The position numbers and the translations under genes are program-made. Positions 1 to 9,218 of a stretch of 64,000 nucleotides of DNA are shown piece after piece. Every line of letters begins with the position of its first letter. Within the stretch, counting starts at the first letter, position 1. The notes beneath the pieces were generated by a model. It saw nothing but the letters and a program-made list of their open reading frames with translations. It searched no databases and was not told where the DNA came from. The DNA comes from Actinoplanes octamycinicus (GTDB taxonomy: Bacteria > Actinomycetota > Actinomycetes > Mycobacteriales > Micromonosporaceae), in the NCBI RefSeq assembly GCF_014205225.1, contig NZ_JACHNB010000001.1:2709501-2773500 (forward strand). The letters are read 5' to 3'.

Positions 1-713
<713 letters not shown>

Positions 714-736
714 CACCGGACCGGCAGATCATGGAG

Positions 737-764
737 GTGGCACCCACCCGTCGGTGGGTGCCAC
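737..764 (+). terminator. Enolase terminator hairpin
   Basis: A 12-bp perfect inverted repeat, GTGGCACCCACC / GGTGGGTGCCAC, with a four-base CGTC loop. There is no long T run, as is common in high-GC actinomycetes. It lies between the eno stop and the ftsB ribosome-binding site, so an ATG at 731 inside the hairpin is unlikely to be the ftsB start. Confidence 0.75.
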
Positions 765-802
765 AATCCGTGACGGTCGCATCGATCGGGGGAGGGGCGG
801 AG

Positions 803-1402
803 ATGACACAGCGTCGCATGCCGAGCGGTCAGGGTCCGTCCCGCCGCACGGGTGGCGCGAGTGGTCGTCCCGGCACGTCCCGCGCCCGGGTGACCGCCCC
901 GGTGCGGACCGAGGCCCGCCCGACGGTCCGGGTTCCCACCTCGCGCACCGCCCGCCCGGCCGGCTCCCGGCGGACGTCCCAGTCCGGCGGCCCGGCCGCC
1001 AAGCGCACCGCCGCCCCGCGCCCCCGCTCGCTGACCAGCCGGGCCACCGTGCTGCTCGCGATCTTCGTGGTGCTGGCTCTGGCCTACACCTACCCGCTGC
1101 GGGTCTACCTGCAGCAGGAGGCGCAGATCGCGGAGATGGAGCGGGCCCAGGCCGCGCAGCAGGCCAAGATCGACGCCACCCGCAAGGAGCTGGCGAAATG
1201 GAACGACGACGACTACATCCGGATTCAGGCCCGGGAGCAGAACTTCTTCGTGCGCCCCGGTGAGACGCCGTTGCGGGTCTACTCCGACCCGGACGCCGCC
1301 GCCCGTGAGTCCGACCAGAAATCGCCGGCGGCCGCACCCGACCGCTGGTACGACACGCTGTGGCACAGCGTCCAAGCCGCGAACGCGGAGCCCTCGAACT
1401 GA
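803..1402 (+). CDS. ftsB: FtsB/DivIC-family septum formation initiator
   Basis: A single-pass membrane protein of the divisome FtsB/DivIC class. It has 199 residues from ATG 803, which is preceded by the purine-rich stretch GGGGGAGGGGCGGAG. Residues 1-80 are basic, Pro/Arg/Ser-rich and probably disordered and cytoplasmic. One transmembrane helix spans about 82-97 (TVLLAIFVVLALAYTY). A short coiled coil follows (about 103-133, QQEAQIAEMERAQAAQQ), then the family-typical WNDDDYIRIQAREQNFFVRPGE region. The upstream ATG at 731 is rejected because it lies in the eno terminator. The stop overlaps the next start (TGATG). The long basic N-terminus is typical of actinobacterial members. Confidence 0.9.
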   Translation: MTQRRMPSGQGPSRRTGGASGRPGTSRARVTAPVRTEARPTVRVPTSRTARPAGSRRTSQSGGPAAKRTAAPRPRSLTSRATVLLAIFVVLALAYTYPLRVYLQQEAQIAEMERAQAAQQAKIDATRKELAKWNDDDYIRIQAREQNFFVRPGETPLRVYSDPDAAARESDQKSPAAAPDRWYDTLWHSVQAANAEPSN

Positions 1403-1902
1403 TGGACGAACCGACCCCCGCCGACCTCGACATCGTGGCGGCCCAGCTCGGCCGCCGCCCCCGCGGCACCCGGGCGATCGCACACCGCTGCCCGTGCGGC
1501 AACCCGGACGTGGTGGAGACCTCGCCGCGGCTGGACGACGGCACGCCGTTCCCGACGATGTACTACCTCACCTGTCCACATGCCACCGCCGCGTGCTCCC
1601 GGCTGGAGTCGGCCGGCGTGATGCGGGACATGCAGGAGCGGCTGAGCACCGATCCGGAGCTGGCCGCCCACTACGCCCGGGCGCACCGGGACTACTTGGA
1701 CCGTCGCCAGGCGATCGAGGACGTGCCGGAGATCCACGACGTCTCCGCCGGTGGCATGCCGGACCGGGTGAAATGCCTGCACGTCCACCTCGGGCACGCG
1801 CTGGCCGCCGGCCGCGGGGTGAACCCGTTCGGGGACGAGGTGCGCGACGCCGTCGAGCCGTGGTGGGCCGAGGGCCCCTGCGTCAAGCGCGACGAATGCT
1901 GA
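1402..1902 (+). CDS. DUF501 family protein
   Basis: 166 residues from ATG 1402, which shares one base with the ftsB stop. It matches the DUF501 family of actinobacteria, whose function is unknown. Visible features are an N-terminal QLGRRPRG segment, CPCGNPDVVETSPRLDDG, the cysteine-containing YYLTCPHATAACSRLES motif and a helical ending. The three conserved cysteine/histidine patches could bind a metal; that is inference. Translational coupling to ftsB, and the constant eno-ftsB-DUF501-ppx neighbourhood in actinobacteria, point to a housekeeping role. Confidence 0.9.
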   Translation: MDEPTPADLDIVAAQLGRRPRGTRAIAHRCPCGNPDVVETSPRLDDGTPFPTMYYLTCPHATAACSRLESAGVMRDMQERLSTDPELAAHYARAHRDYLDRRQAIEDVPEIHDVSAGGMPDRVKCLHVHLGHALAAGRGVNPFGDEVRDAVEPWWAEGPCVKRDEC

Positions 1903-2393
1903 TCCGCCGGGCCCGCACCGGGGACGTCAAGGCGATCCGCGCCCTGGTCGACACGTACACCACCGACCGGCGGCTGCTCAGCAAGGCGACGGTCACCCTC
2001 TACGAGTCCGTCCAGGAGTTCTGGGTGGCGGTCGACGAGGCGGACGACACGGTGGCCGGCTGCGGCGCCCTGCACGTGATGTGGGAGGACCTGGCCGAGA
2101 TCCGCACCGTCGCGGTGCACCCGGACAAGCGTGGCCGGAAGATCGGCCACAAGATCGTCGAGGTGCTCCTCGACCAGGCGCGCGAGCTGGGCGTACGCCG
2201 AGTCTTCTGCCTCACGTTCGAGACCCGGTTCTTCGGCTCGTTCGGGTTCGCCGAGATCGACGGCGCGCCGGTCCCGCACGCCGTCTACGAGCAGCTGCTG
2301 CGCTCCTACGACGAGGGTGTCGCCGAGTTCCTGGACCTGGAACGGGTCAAGCCGAACACGTTGGGGAACAAGCGAATGCTGCTGCACCTATGA
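1896..2393 (+). CDS. argA: GNAT amino-acid N-acetyltransferase, ArgA (Rv2747) type
   Basis: A single-domain GNAT of 165 residues resembling the mycobacterial glutamate N-acetyltransferase Rv2747, which makes N-acetylglutamate for arginine synthesis. Shared features are an N-terminal RRARTGDVKAIRALVDTY, VAGCGALHVMWEDLAEIRTV, the acetyl-CoA loop RGRKIGHKIV, LTFETRFFGSFGF and the C-terminal VKPNTLGNKRMLL. The start ATG 1896 overlaps the DUF501 stop by seven bases, and its stop overlaps the ppx start (ATGA), so all are probably translated from one mRNA. The substrate is inferred from resemblance, not shown by the sequence. Confidence 0.82.
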   Translation: MLIRRARTGDVKAIRALVDTYTTDRRLLSKATVTLYESVQEFWVAVDEADDTVAGCGALHVMWEDLAEIRTVAVHPDKRGRKIGHKIVEVLLDQARELGVRRVFCLTFETRFFGSFGFAEIDGAPVPHAVYEQLLRSYDEGVAEFLDLERVKPNTLGNKRMLLHL

Positions 2394-3301
2394 GGGTCGC
2401 CGCCATCGACTGCGGGACGAACGCGATCCGGCTGCTGATCGCCGACGTCCAGGGTGATCAGCTGACCGACGTCGTGCGCAGGATGGAGGTCGTCCGGCTC
2501 GGTGAGGGCGTGGACCGCACCGGCATGCTGTCGCCGGCCGCGATCGAGCGCACCCGGGTCGCGCTCGCCGACTACGCCGCGGAGATCGCCGCGGCCGGCG
2601 CGAAGGAGATCCGGATGTGCGCCACCTCCGCCTCCCGGGACGCCTCCAACGCGCAGGACTTCCGGGACATGGTGCGCGGCGTGCTGGGTGTCGACCCCGA
2701 GGTGATCACCGGCGAGGAGGAGGCCACGCTCTCCTTCCTGGGCGCCGTCAAGGGCCTCGACGCCGAGGGCCCCTATCTGGTCTTCGACCTGGGTGGCGGC
2801 TCCACCGAGTTCGTCACCGGCACCGACGCGGTGCACCGCGCGATCTCGGTGGACATCGGCTGCGTCCGGATGACCGAGCGGCACCTGCACGACGACCCGC
2901 CGACCGCGGCGCAGCTGGCCGCGGCGGAGCGGGACGTGACGGCCGCGGTGGACACCGCGCTGGCGGCCGTCGGCGGCCGGGCGGCGCGCACCCTGGTCGG
3001 GCTGGCCGGCACGGTCACCACCGTGGCGGCGCTGGCGCACGACCTGCCGGAGTACGACTCGGCCCGGATCCACCACAGCCGGGTCGGCCGGGACGCGGTC
3101 ACCCGGGTCACCGCGGACCTGCTGCGGATGACGGTCGAGCAGCGGCGGGCGCTGCCGGTGATGCATCCTGGCCGGGCCGACGTGATCGGTGCCGGGGCCT
3201 TGATCATGCGGATCATCATGGAGCGTTCCGGCCACTCGACGGTGATCGCCTCAGAGCACGACATTCTGGACGGGATCGCCTTCGGCCTCGCCGGGAACTG
3301 A
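2390..3301 (+). CDS. Ppx/GppA phosphatase (exopolyphosphatase or pppGpp phosphatase)
   Basis: A 303-residue cytosolic protein of the ASKHA-fold Ppx/GppA family, which hydrolyses polyphosphate or pppGpp. Key motifs are the N-terminal phosphate loop AAIDCGTNAIRLLIAD, SASRDASNAQDF, GEEEATLSFLGAVKG and the second nucleotide-loop motif VFDLGGGSTEFVTG. At about 300 residues it is the short form, without the C-terminal HD-like domain of E. coli Ppx, as is usual in actinobacteria. It starts at ATG 2390, overlapping the previous stop. Together with PPK2 and the CHAD protein elsewhere in the window it suggests active polyphosphate turnover. Confidence 0.93.
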   Translation: MRVAAIDCGTNAIRLLIADVQGDQLTDVVRRMEVVRLGEGVDRTGMLSPAAIERTRVALADYAAEIAAAGAKEIRMCATSASRDASNAQDFRDMVRGVLGVDPEVITGEEEATLSFLGAVKGLDAEGPYLVFDLGGGSTEFVTGTDAVHRAISVDIGCVRMTERHLHDDPPTAAQLAAAERDVTAAVDTALAAVGGRAARTLVGLAGTVTTVAALAHDLPEYDSARIHHSRVGRDAVTRVTADLLRMTVEQRRALPVMHPGRADVIGAGALIMRIIMERSGHSTVIASEHDILDGIAFGLAGN

Positions 3302-3528
3302 TCCCGGACGCTCCGCCGACCGGCCACTTGGGGCTGTCGGTTCGGCCATATTTCGCCACCCCCGTGTCGCTGCGGCGGTACCCTGCGTCATTTTCCCAGC
3401 AAAGTCTCAGGGCGCTCCCTGTGATCGTCGATAACCGCAGGTGAAGTGGGGTCGCGCGATCCAATGGCGGGTCGTTATCCTCGCCTGCCAAGCGATCGGG
3501 CATCGATCGTGCGTGAAAGGAAACGTCA

Positions 3529-4101
3529 ATGTCGAACCCGGTCGAGCCGAACCCGTACGGCGCGAACGTCCCGCCCGCCCCCGGCGGTCAGGCCTTCCCG
3601 CCGCCGAACGCCGGCGCTCCCGGTGCTCCCGGCTTCCCGCCGCCGAACGCCGGCGCCCCGGGCTACCCGCCGGCCGGCGGCGCCCCCGGTTACCCGCCCG
3701 CGCCCGGCGCTGCGGGCTTCCCGCCGGCGCCCGGCGCCCTGCCGCCCGCGCCGAAGAAGTCCAAGCTCAAGTCGATCCTCGGCGTGGTCGCCGTCATCGT
3801 CGTGGGTATCGCGATCAAGCTGGGCCTGGGCACCGTGCTCTCCTCGGACCCGACCGAGAAGGCCAAGGTCGGCGACTGCATCTCGGTGAACACCGCGCTG
3901 AAGGACGAGGCGTCGGACACCGACGCCAAGATCGTCGACTGCTCCTCGTCGGACGCCAAGTTCACCGTGATCGGCCGCGTCGAGGGCGTCAGCGACGTGA
4001 ACAGCACCGCCTGCGACAAGTTCTTCAAGGAGGGCGACGAGGGCGCCGTGCTCTCCAGCGACAAGGGCAAGGGCTACCTGCTCTGCGTGAAGACCAAGTA
4101 A
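3529..4101 (+). CDS. Proline-rich membrane-anchored LppU/SCO3897-like protein
   Basis: 190 residues. Residues 1-80 are a low-complexity Pro/Gly/Ala segment with repeats of PPPNAGAPG and AGAPGYPP type. A basic KKSKLKS stop-transfer and one transmembrane helix follow (about 84-105, ILGVVAVIVVGIAIKLGLG). The external domain starts VGDCISV and has paired cysteines (GDC, VDCSSSDAKF, TACDKFF, LLCVKTK), as in LppU/SCO3897-type proteins. Translation is probably started by AAAGGAAA just before ATG 3529. A hairpin terminator follows. Its function is unknown; a cell-surface role is inferred from topology. The 227-base gap upstream has a candidate -10 (TATCCT, near 3477). Confidence 0.8.
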   Translation: MSNPVEPNPYGANVPPAPGGQAFPPPNAGAPGAPGFPPPNAGAPGYPPAGGAPGYPPAPGAAGFPPAPGALPPAPKKSKLKSILGVVAVIVVGIAIKLGLGTVLSSDPTEKAKVGDCISVNTALKDEASDTDAKIVDCSSSDAKFTVIGRVEGVSDVNSTACDKFFKEGDEGAVLSSDKGKGYLLCVKTK

Positions 4102-4119
4102 CACAGCACTGAGCGGGAC

Positions 4120-4156
4120 CCGGGGGTGGTGCGTCGTCACGGCGTACCACCCCCGG
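4120..4156 (+). terminator. Terminator hairpin after the LppU-like gene
   Basis: An 11-bp perfect stem, CCGGGGGTGGT / ACCACCCCCGG, with a 15-base loop, beginning 19 bases after the stop codon at 4101. Confidence 0.7.
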
Positions 4157-4171
4157 TGGCATTCTGGTCCG

Positions 4172-4924
4172 GTGCAACCGTCCGAGGGCTCACCGCGTAC
4201 CCCAGAAGGGGTTGCCGCACAGGCGGCCGCGGCTGCCTCGCTGACCGTGCTGGACGCCCGCGTCGCGGATTGTTTCGCCTGCCCCCGGCTGGTCGCGTGG
4301 CGCACCGAAGTGGCCACGGTCAAGCGCGCGTCCTTCCGTGACCAGGACTACTGGGGGCGTCCGGTGCCCGGGATGGGCCCGGCCGACGCCTCGATCGCCA
4401 TCCTCGGCCTGGCGCCGGCCGCGCACGGCGGCAACCGGACCGGCCGGATCTTCACCGGCGACCGCTCCGGCGACGTGCTCTTCGCCGCCCTGCACCGCGC
4501 CGGGCTGGCCAACCAGCCGACCAGCGTGGCCGCCGACGACGGCCTGGAGCTGCGGCACACCCGGATCTTCGCGGCGGTCCGCTGCGCCCCGCCGGACAAC
4601 AAGCCGACGCCGGGCGAGCGGGACACCTGCGCCCCCTGGTTCCATCGTGAGCTGACGCTCATCAGACCCACCCTGAAGGCGGTGGTCACGCTGGGCGCGT
4701 TCGCCTGGACCGCCTGGTGGCCGGCGATGCAATCCGCGTACGGCGTACGCCCGCCCGTCCCCCGGCCGAAGTTCGGGCACGGCGCCGAGGTGCACCTGCC
4801 CGGCGTGCCCCCGCTGCTCGGCTGCTTCCACGTCAGCCAGCAGAACACCTTCACCGGCCGGCTCACCCCCGCCATGCTCGACGACGTGTTCACCCGTGCG
4901 AAGGTTCTGGCGGGCCTGGCATGA
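4172..4924 (+). CDS. udgB: Uracil-DNA glycosylase, family 5 (UdgB type)
   Basis: Removes uracil and other deaminated bases from DNA to start base-excision repair. 250 residues. The Fe-S cysteines of the family are visible: DCFACPRL near the N-terminus, RCAPPDNKPTPGERDTC in the middle. The active-site loop is GLAPAAHGGNRTGRIFTGDR and the C-terminal DNA-intercalation motif is CFHVSQQNTFTGR. The GLAP...HG..RTGR pattern is that of family 5 rather than family 4. The start is GTG 4172, directly after the preceding hairpin, with no clear Shine-Dalgarno site; a later start is possible. Confidence 0.9.
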   Translation: MQPSEGSPRTPEGVAAQAAAAASLTVLDARVADCFACPRLVAWRTEVATVKRASFRDQDYWGRPVPGMGPADASIAILGLAPAAHGGNRTGRIFTGDRSGDVLFAALHRAGLANQPTSVAADDGLELRHTRIFAAVRCAPPDNKPTPGERDTCAPWFHRELTLIRPTLKAVVTLGAFAWTAWWPAMQSAYGVRPPVPRPKFGHGAEVHLPGVPPLLGCFHVSQQNTFTGRLTPAMLDDVFTRAKVLAGLA

Positions 4925-4975
4925 TGCGAGTCCTGTCCGGTTCCCTCCTCGAGTCACGGATCTGAAACCGCCCGC

Positions 4976-5668
4976 ATGGAACTGACGATCGTGCGCCGCT
5001 GGTGGCCGCTGGCCGCCGTCATCGGGCTGCTCTTCGTGACCTCGCTGGCCGCCACCCGGTCGGCGCCGCAGCTGGACCGGATCACCCCGCGGGCCACCGC
5101 GACACCCACCCAGGCGCCGTTGCTGCCGCCGAAACCGCAGCCGACCCTGTCGCCGACCCCGGACACCCCGGTCGAGGCGGCGCGTGGCCTGCCCGACTGG
5201 ATCGGCACCGCGACCACGGTCCTGCTGGTGATCGTCGTGGTGGTGATGGTCGTGGTGCTGTCCTGGGCGCTGATCCGGGACGCCGGCCGCCGGCGGAAGG
5301 GCCGGACCGGCCGCCGGGCCCCGCGCCGCGCCGGGCAGACCGCCGAGGACCTGGTCGCCGCGCTCGACGCCGGCCTGGAGGAGCTCTCCGACACCGACCG
5401 TGACCCGCGCCGCGCGGTGATCGCCTGCTGGGTGCGCCTGGAGCAGGCGGCCGCCGAGGCGGGCACGCCGCGGCACCCCGGGGACAGCCCGACCGACCTG
5501 GTCGGCCGGCTGCTCGCCGAGCAGCGGGTGGACGCCGCCGTGCTGGCCGCGCTGATGGAGGTGTACCGGGAGGCGCGGTACGCCACGCACGCCGTCGACG
5601 ACCGGATGCGCCAGCAGGCCCGTTACGCGCTGGAGCGGCTGCGCGCCGATCTGGGAGCGCTCGCATGA
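4976..5668 (+). CDS. DUF4129 domain membrane protein
   Basis: 230 residues. An N-terminal membrane segment (WWPLAAVIGLLFVTSLAA) is followed by a Pro/Thr-rich external linker, a second helix (about 79-100, TATTVLLVIVVVVMVVVLSWAL), and a basic stretch. The cytoplasmic domain contains the DUF4129 core (AVIACWVRLEQAAAEAGTPR, SPTDLVGRLL, YREARYATHAVDDRMRQQA). This family accompanies MoxR-DUF58-transglutaminase clusters. It opens the operon; its stop overlaps the next start by four bases (ATGA). Its molecular function is unknown. Confidence 0.88.
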   Translation: MELTIVRRWWPLAAVIGLLFVTSLAATRSAPQLDRITPRATATPTQAPLLPPKPQPTLSPTPDTPVEAARGLPDWIGTATTVLLVIVVVVMVVVLSWALIRDAGRRRKGRTGRRAPRRAGQTAEDLVAALDAGLEELSDTDRDPRRAVIACWVRLEQAAAEAGTPRHPGDSPTDLVGRLLAEQRVDAAVLAALMEVYREARYATHAVDDRMRQQARYALERLRADLGALA

Positions 5669-6243
5669 GCGACGGGGGGCTCGGCGGGCTCTTCGAGGGT
5701 GGTGGCGCGCCGGCCGCGGCCGAGCGCGGGCCGCGGCTGCGCCGGCGACGCTCGCCGGCCGCCCGGATCAGCGGCAACGTGGTGCTGGTCGCCGCGGCCA
5801 CCGTGGTCGTGGTGGCCGCGCTGCGGGCCGGCTCGGTGCGTGCCCCGCTGCTCCTGGTGGTCGCGCTGATCACCGGGCTGCGGCTGGTCACCATCGCGGC
5901 CGCGGCGGTCCGCCCGCCGGCACGCGCGCGGGGCGGGGCCGGGGGCGGCGGCGACGCGGCCCGGGCCGCCGACTCGCTGCGGGCCAGCGTGCGCCGCTGG
6001 GAGCAGACACTCGACAAGGCGCACTCCGATCCGGACACCTATGCGCGTAACGTTCTGCCGGTGCTCGGCGAACTCGCCGACGAGCGGTTGCGGCTGCGCC
6101 ACGGCCTGACCCGGTCCAGCGACCCGCGTCGCGCCCGGGAGCTGCTCGGCGACGAGGCCTGGGCGGTGCTCTCCGACCCCGGCCGGCGCGGGCTGAGGAC
6201 GCGGGACCTGGAGACGTACGTACAAGCGATGGAACGACTGTGA
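5665..6243 (+). CDS. Hypothetical membrane protein of the MoxR-DUF58 operon
   Basis: 192 residues, not assigned to a named family. After a charged Gly/Arg-rich N-terminus come two close hydrophobic stretches (about 38-54 and 58-78, NVVLVAAATVVVVAAL and PLLLVVALITGLRLVTIAAAA), then a helical cytoplasmic tail with ADSLRASVRRWEQTLDK and a conserved-looking end (LGDEAWAVLSDP, RTRDLETYVQAMERL). It overlaps the DUF4129 stop and precedes the MoxR ATPase by 13 bases, so it is almost certainly cotranscribed. Confidence 0.8.
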   Translation: MSDGGLGGLFEGGGAPAAAERGPRLRRRRSPAARISGNVVLVAAATVVVVAALRAGSVRAPLLLVVALITGLRLVTIAAAAVRPPARARGGAGGGGDAARAADSLRASVRRWEQTLDKAHSDPDTYARNVLPVLGELADERLRLRHGLTRSSDPRRARELLGDEAWAVLSDPGRRGLRTRDLETYVQAMERL

Positions 6244-6256
6244 GAAAGGTGCGCCG

Positions 6257-7258
6257 GTGACGCAGCAAGGCGGACAGGCTCTTCCTCCGTACGAGGTCGG
6301 GCGGCTGGCCGGCGCGGTCCTCGACGCCGTGAACAGTGTCGTGGTCGGCAAGCGGGAGGCGCTCGAGCTGGTGCTGGCCGGGATCCTGGCCGGCGGTCAC
6401 GTGCTGCTCGAGGACCTGCCCGGGCTGGGCAAGACGCTGACCGCGCGCTCCTTCGCCCAGGCGCTCGGCCTCGACTTCCGGCGCCTGCAGTTCACCCCCG
6501 ACCTGCTGCCCGCCGACGTCACCGGCTCGTTCCTCTACGACCAGCGCAAGGGTGACTTCGCGTTCCGGGCCGGCCCGGTCTTCACCAACATGCTGCTGGC
6601 CGATGAGATCAACCGGACGCCGCCGAAGACCCAGTCCGCCCTGCTCGAGGCGATGCAGGAGAAGCAGGTCTCGGTGGAGGGCGTGACGTACCGGCTGGAC
6701 CCGCCGTTCCATGTGCTGGCCACCGCCAACCCGATCGAGTACGAGGGCACGTACCCGCTGCCCGAGGCCCAGCTCGACCGGTTCCTGCTCCGGGTGTCGT
6801 TCGGCTACCCGACCGCCGAGGAGGAGTGGGAGGTGATGCGCCGCCGGATGTCCCGCCGTCAGGAGGAGGCGCAGCTCACCCCGGTGGTCGACGCGCGGAC
6901 CCTGCAGGTCATGCAGGCGGCGCTGGAGTCGGTGACGGTCGAGGACTCGATCGGGCGGTACATCGTGTCGCTGGCCGCGGCCACCCGCGAGCACAGCGCC
7001 GTGCTGGTCGGCTCGTCGCCGCGCGGCTCGCTCGCCCTGTTGCTGCTGGCCCGGGCCCGGGCGGCGATGTCCGGCCGGGACTACGTGGTGCCGGAGGACG
7101 TGAAGGACGTCGCGGTGCCGGCGCTGGCCCACCGGATCACGCTGCGCCCGGAGATGTGGCTGCGCCAGGTGAACCCGGCGTTCGTGGTGCAGGAGGTGCT
7201 CAGCGCGGTGCCGGCCCCGGCCAGCGGGGCGCTCCCCACGTACGCGCGGCATGACTGA
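6257..7258 (+). CDS. MoxR-family AAA+ ATPase
   Basis: A 333-residue AAA+ chaperone-like ATPase of the MoxR group, typically partnered with DUF58 or VWA proteins. Walker A is LPGLGKT (within EDLPGLGKTLTARSF); Walker B is LLADEINRTPPKTQ; the sensor/arginine region is ATANPIEYEGTYPLPEAQLDRF. The lid domain includes SPRGSLALLLLARARA. The start is GTG 6257 with GAAAGG 10 bases upstream. Its last eight bases overlap the DUF58 start, suggesting coupled synthesis of the two partners. Confidence 0.96.
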   Translation: MTQQGGQALPPYEVGRLAGAVLDAVNSVVVGKREALELVLAGILAGGHVLLEDLPGLGKTLTARSFAQALGLDFRRLQFTPDLLPADVTGSFLYDQRKGDFAFRAGPVFTNMLLADEINRTPPKTQSALLEAMQEKQVSVEGVTYRLDPPFHVLATANPIEYEGTYPLPEAQLDRFLLRVSFGYPTAEEEWEVMRRRMSRRQEEAQLTPVVDARTLQVMQAALESVTVEDSIGRYIVSLAAATREHSAVLVGSSPRGSLALLLLARARAAMSGRDYVVPEDVKDVAVPALAHRITLRPEMWLRQVNPAFVVQEVLSAVPAPASGALPTYARHD

Positions 7259-8555
7259 ACCGGTCGTTCCGAGCTGGGCGCCGACCCGGGCGCTCGGCCG
7301 CTCGGTGCTGCTCACCGGGCTGTTCCTGCTGCTCGGGGTGGCGCTCGGCCGGGTCGACCTGGTGCTGCTGGCCGCCCCGTTCGCGATCGGCGCGGCGCTG
7401 AACCTGCGACGCGTCCCGCAGTCGGTGCCCGAGGTGACCATCACCGCCGACGAGGGGCACCTGGTCGAGGGCGGCGCGGTGCAGGCCGGCCTGACCGTGG
7501 CGAACCCGGACGCGCTCGGCTACGACCTGGTCGTGGTCCGCACCCGGACCTCCCCGTGGCTGCGCCTGGAGCACGCCGACCGGCCGTTCGCGATCACCGT
7601 CCCGTCCGACGGCTGGGCCGCGATCGACCTGCCCGGCGAGGCGCTGCGCTGGGGCCGGCAGGACGTCGGCCCGGCGGCCGCCGCCGCGGCGGCCTGCGGC
7701 GGGCTGCTCTCCTGCCGCCCGGTGGTCACCCCGGCGCACGGCGTCCGGGTCTACCCGGTCACCGAGCCGTTCAAGGCCACCGAGGCGATGCCGGCCGCGG
7801 CCGGCCTGGTCGGCGCGCACCGCTCGCGACGGCTCGGCGAGGGCGGCGAGCTGGCCGGGGTCCGGCAGTTCGCGCCCGGGGACCGGCTGCGCCGGATCGA
7901 CTGGCGGGTGTCGCTGCGCACCCGCGACCTGCACGTGGCGTCCACCCTCTCCGACCGGGACGCCGAGGTGCTGCTGCTGCTCGACCTGCTCGGCGAGGTC
8001 GGCCGGTCCGGGGGCGTGGGCGGCACCTCGTCGGTGCTGGACACCACGGTCCGGGCGGCCGCCGCGATCAGCGAGCACTACCTGCACCGCGGCGACCGGG
8101 TGTCGCTGCTGGAGTACGGCGCCACCGCCCGCCGGCTGCGCGCCGCGTCCGGCCGCCGGCAGTATTTGACCGTCCTGGAGTGGCTGCTCGACGTGCACGC
8201 CGACCCGGTCGACGAGGAGTACGAGCCGGCCCTCGGCTCGCACCAGATCTCCACCTCCGCGCTGGTCGTGGTGCTCACCCCGCTGATCGACCCGCGGGCC
8301 GCGGACATGCTGGCCCAGCTCACCCAGGCCGGCCGGTTCGTGGTCGCGGTGGACACGCTGCCCGCCGACGCCGCCCCGCCGGTCCGCAACCAGTGGAGCC
8401 CGCTGGGCACCCGGCTGTGGCGGATCGAGCGGGAGAACGTGCTGGGCCGGCTCCGCGAGCACGGCGTACCGGTGGTCTCCTGGGCCGGCGCCGGCAGTCT
8501 CGACCTGGTGCTGCGCGACGTGGCCCGGATGGCCGCCGCGCCGAGGGGGCGATGA
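7251..8555 (+). CDS. DUF58 domain protein, MoxR partner
   Basis: 434 residues. There are two N-terminal membrane helices (LGRSVLLTGLFLLLGVALG and VDLVLLAAPFAIGAALNL) and a beta-rich region. The diagnostic DUF58 block is GEGGELAGVRQFAPGDRLR followed by RIDWRVSLRTRDLHV. A VWA-like C-terminal half follows (VLLLLDLLGEVGR, LVVVLTPLIDPRA). Such proteins are thought to work with MoxR ATPases in assembly of cell-envelope components; which one is not shown here. It overlaps moxR by eight bases and is one base from the next gene. Confidence 0.93.
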   Translation: MTEPVVPSWAPTRALGRSVLLTGLFLLLGVALGRVDLVLLAAPFAIGAALNLRRVPQSVPEVTITADEGHLVEGGAVQAGLTVANPDALGYDLVVVRTRTSPWLRLEHADRPFAITVPSDGWAAIDLPGEALRWGRQDVGPAAAAAAACGGLLSCRPVVTPAHGVRVYPVTEPFKATEAMPAAAGLVGAHRSRRLGEGGELAGVRQFAPGDRLRRIDWRVSLRTRDLHVASTLSDRDAEVLLLLDLLGEVGRSGGVGGTSSVLDTTVRAAAAISEHYLHRGDRVSLLEYGATARRLRAASGRRQYLTVLEWLLDVHADPVDEEYEPALGSHQISTSALVVVLTPLIDPRAADMLAQLTQAGRFVVAVDTLPADAAPPVRNQWSPLGTRLWRIERENVLGRLREHGVPVVSWAGAGSLDLVLRDVARMAAAPRGR

Positions 8556-8556
8556 C

Positions 8557-9120
8557 GTGCTGACCACGCTGGTCCGGCGGCTCAGCCGGATACCCACCAT
8601 GGTCCGCCGGGCCACCGTGCTGCCGTTCCTGGTCCGCTGCGGCATCGCGCTCTGCGGCCTGCTGGCGGCCGCGGTGGCCTGGCCGGCCGAGTTGCTGGCC
8701 AGCCAGTTCGTGCTGCCGCTGCTGGTGGTGGCGGTCTGGCCGGCGGTCGCGCCGCGCGGCCGGGGGGCCACCTTCGCCGCGCTGGTCACCGTGGGCGGCT
8801 GGATCGTCGACACGGCCGGCTACGACTCCCGGATCGCGCTGTGGCGGGTGCTGTCCCTGGCCACCCTGCTCTACCTCGGTCACACGCTGACCGCGCTGGC
8901 CGCGGTCCTGCCCTACGACGCGGTGGTGAACCTGGACGTGCCCGGTCTCTGGCTGGGCCGCGCCCTGATCGTCCTGCTGATCTCGGCCGTGTTGACGGTG
9001 CTCGCTCTCGGGCTCACCGAGGACCTTGGGGGAGACGCGTTCCAATTGGCCACATTGGTGGGATTGGCTGCTGCGACGGGTGTGACGATTCTTTTGGTTC
9101 GCCTTACCAGGCGGAGCTGA
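8557..9120 (+). CDS. Small multipass membrane protein, end of the MoxR operon
   Basis: 187 residues beginning at GTG 8557, immediately after the DUF58 stop. A basic N-terminus (RRLSRIPTMVRRATVLPF) is followed by about five hydrophobic segments (CGIALCGLLAAAVAW, FVLPLLVVAVWPAV, ATLLYLGHTLTALAAVL, ALIVLLISAVLTVLALGL, LATLVGLAAATGVTILLV). No enzymatic motif is seen. The position as last gene of the DUF4129/MoxR/DUF58 unit suggests a membrane partner of that system. Confidence 0.82.
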   Translation: MLTTLVRRLSRIPTMVRRATVLPFLVRCGIALCGLLAAAVAWPAELLASQFVLPLLVVAVWPAVAPRGRGATFAALVTVGGWIVDTAGYDSRIALWRVLSLATLLYLGHTLTALAAVLPYDAVVNLDVPGLWLGRALIVLLISAVLTVLALGLTEDLGGDAFQLATLVGLAAATGVTILLVRLTRRS

Positions 9121-9218
9121 ATTCTGGGCAGTTTATGTGGCCTTCGACACTTGACTTTCAAGGTTGCGATGGTCACAGAACGACGCATGAACTGCCTGTC
9201 GCGCGCGAGAATAGGGGC

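Noticed and set aside
731..802. ATG 731 as the ftsB start
   Set aside because: It lies in the eno terminator hairpin region, and ATG 803 has a purine-rich ribosome site.
4190..5590. Long minus-strand open frames opposite the glycosylase and DUF4129 genes
   Set aside because: These are antisense shadows caused by high third-position GC; the plus-strand genes have clear domains.
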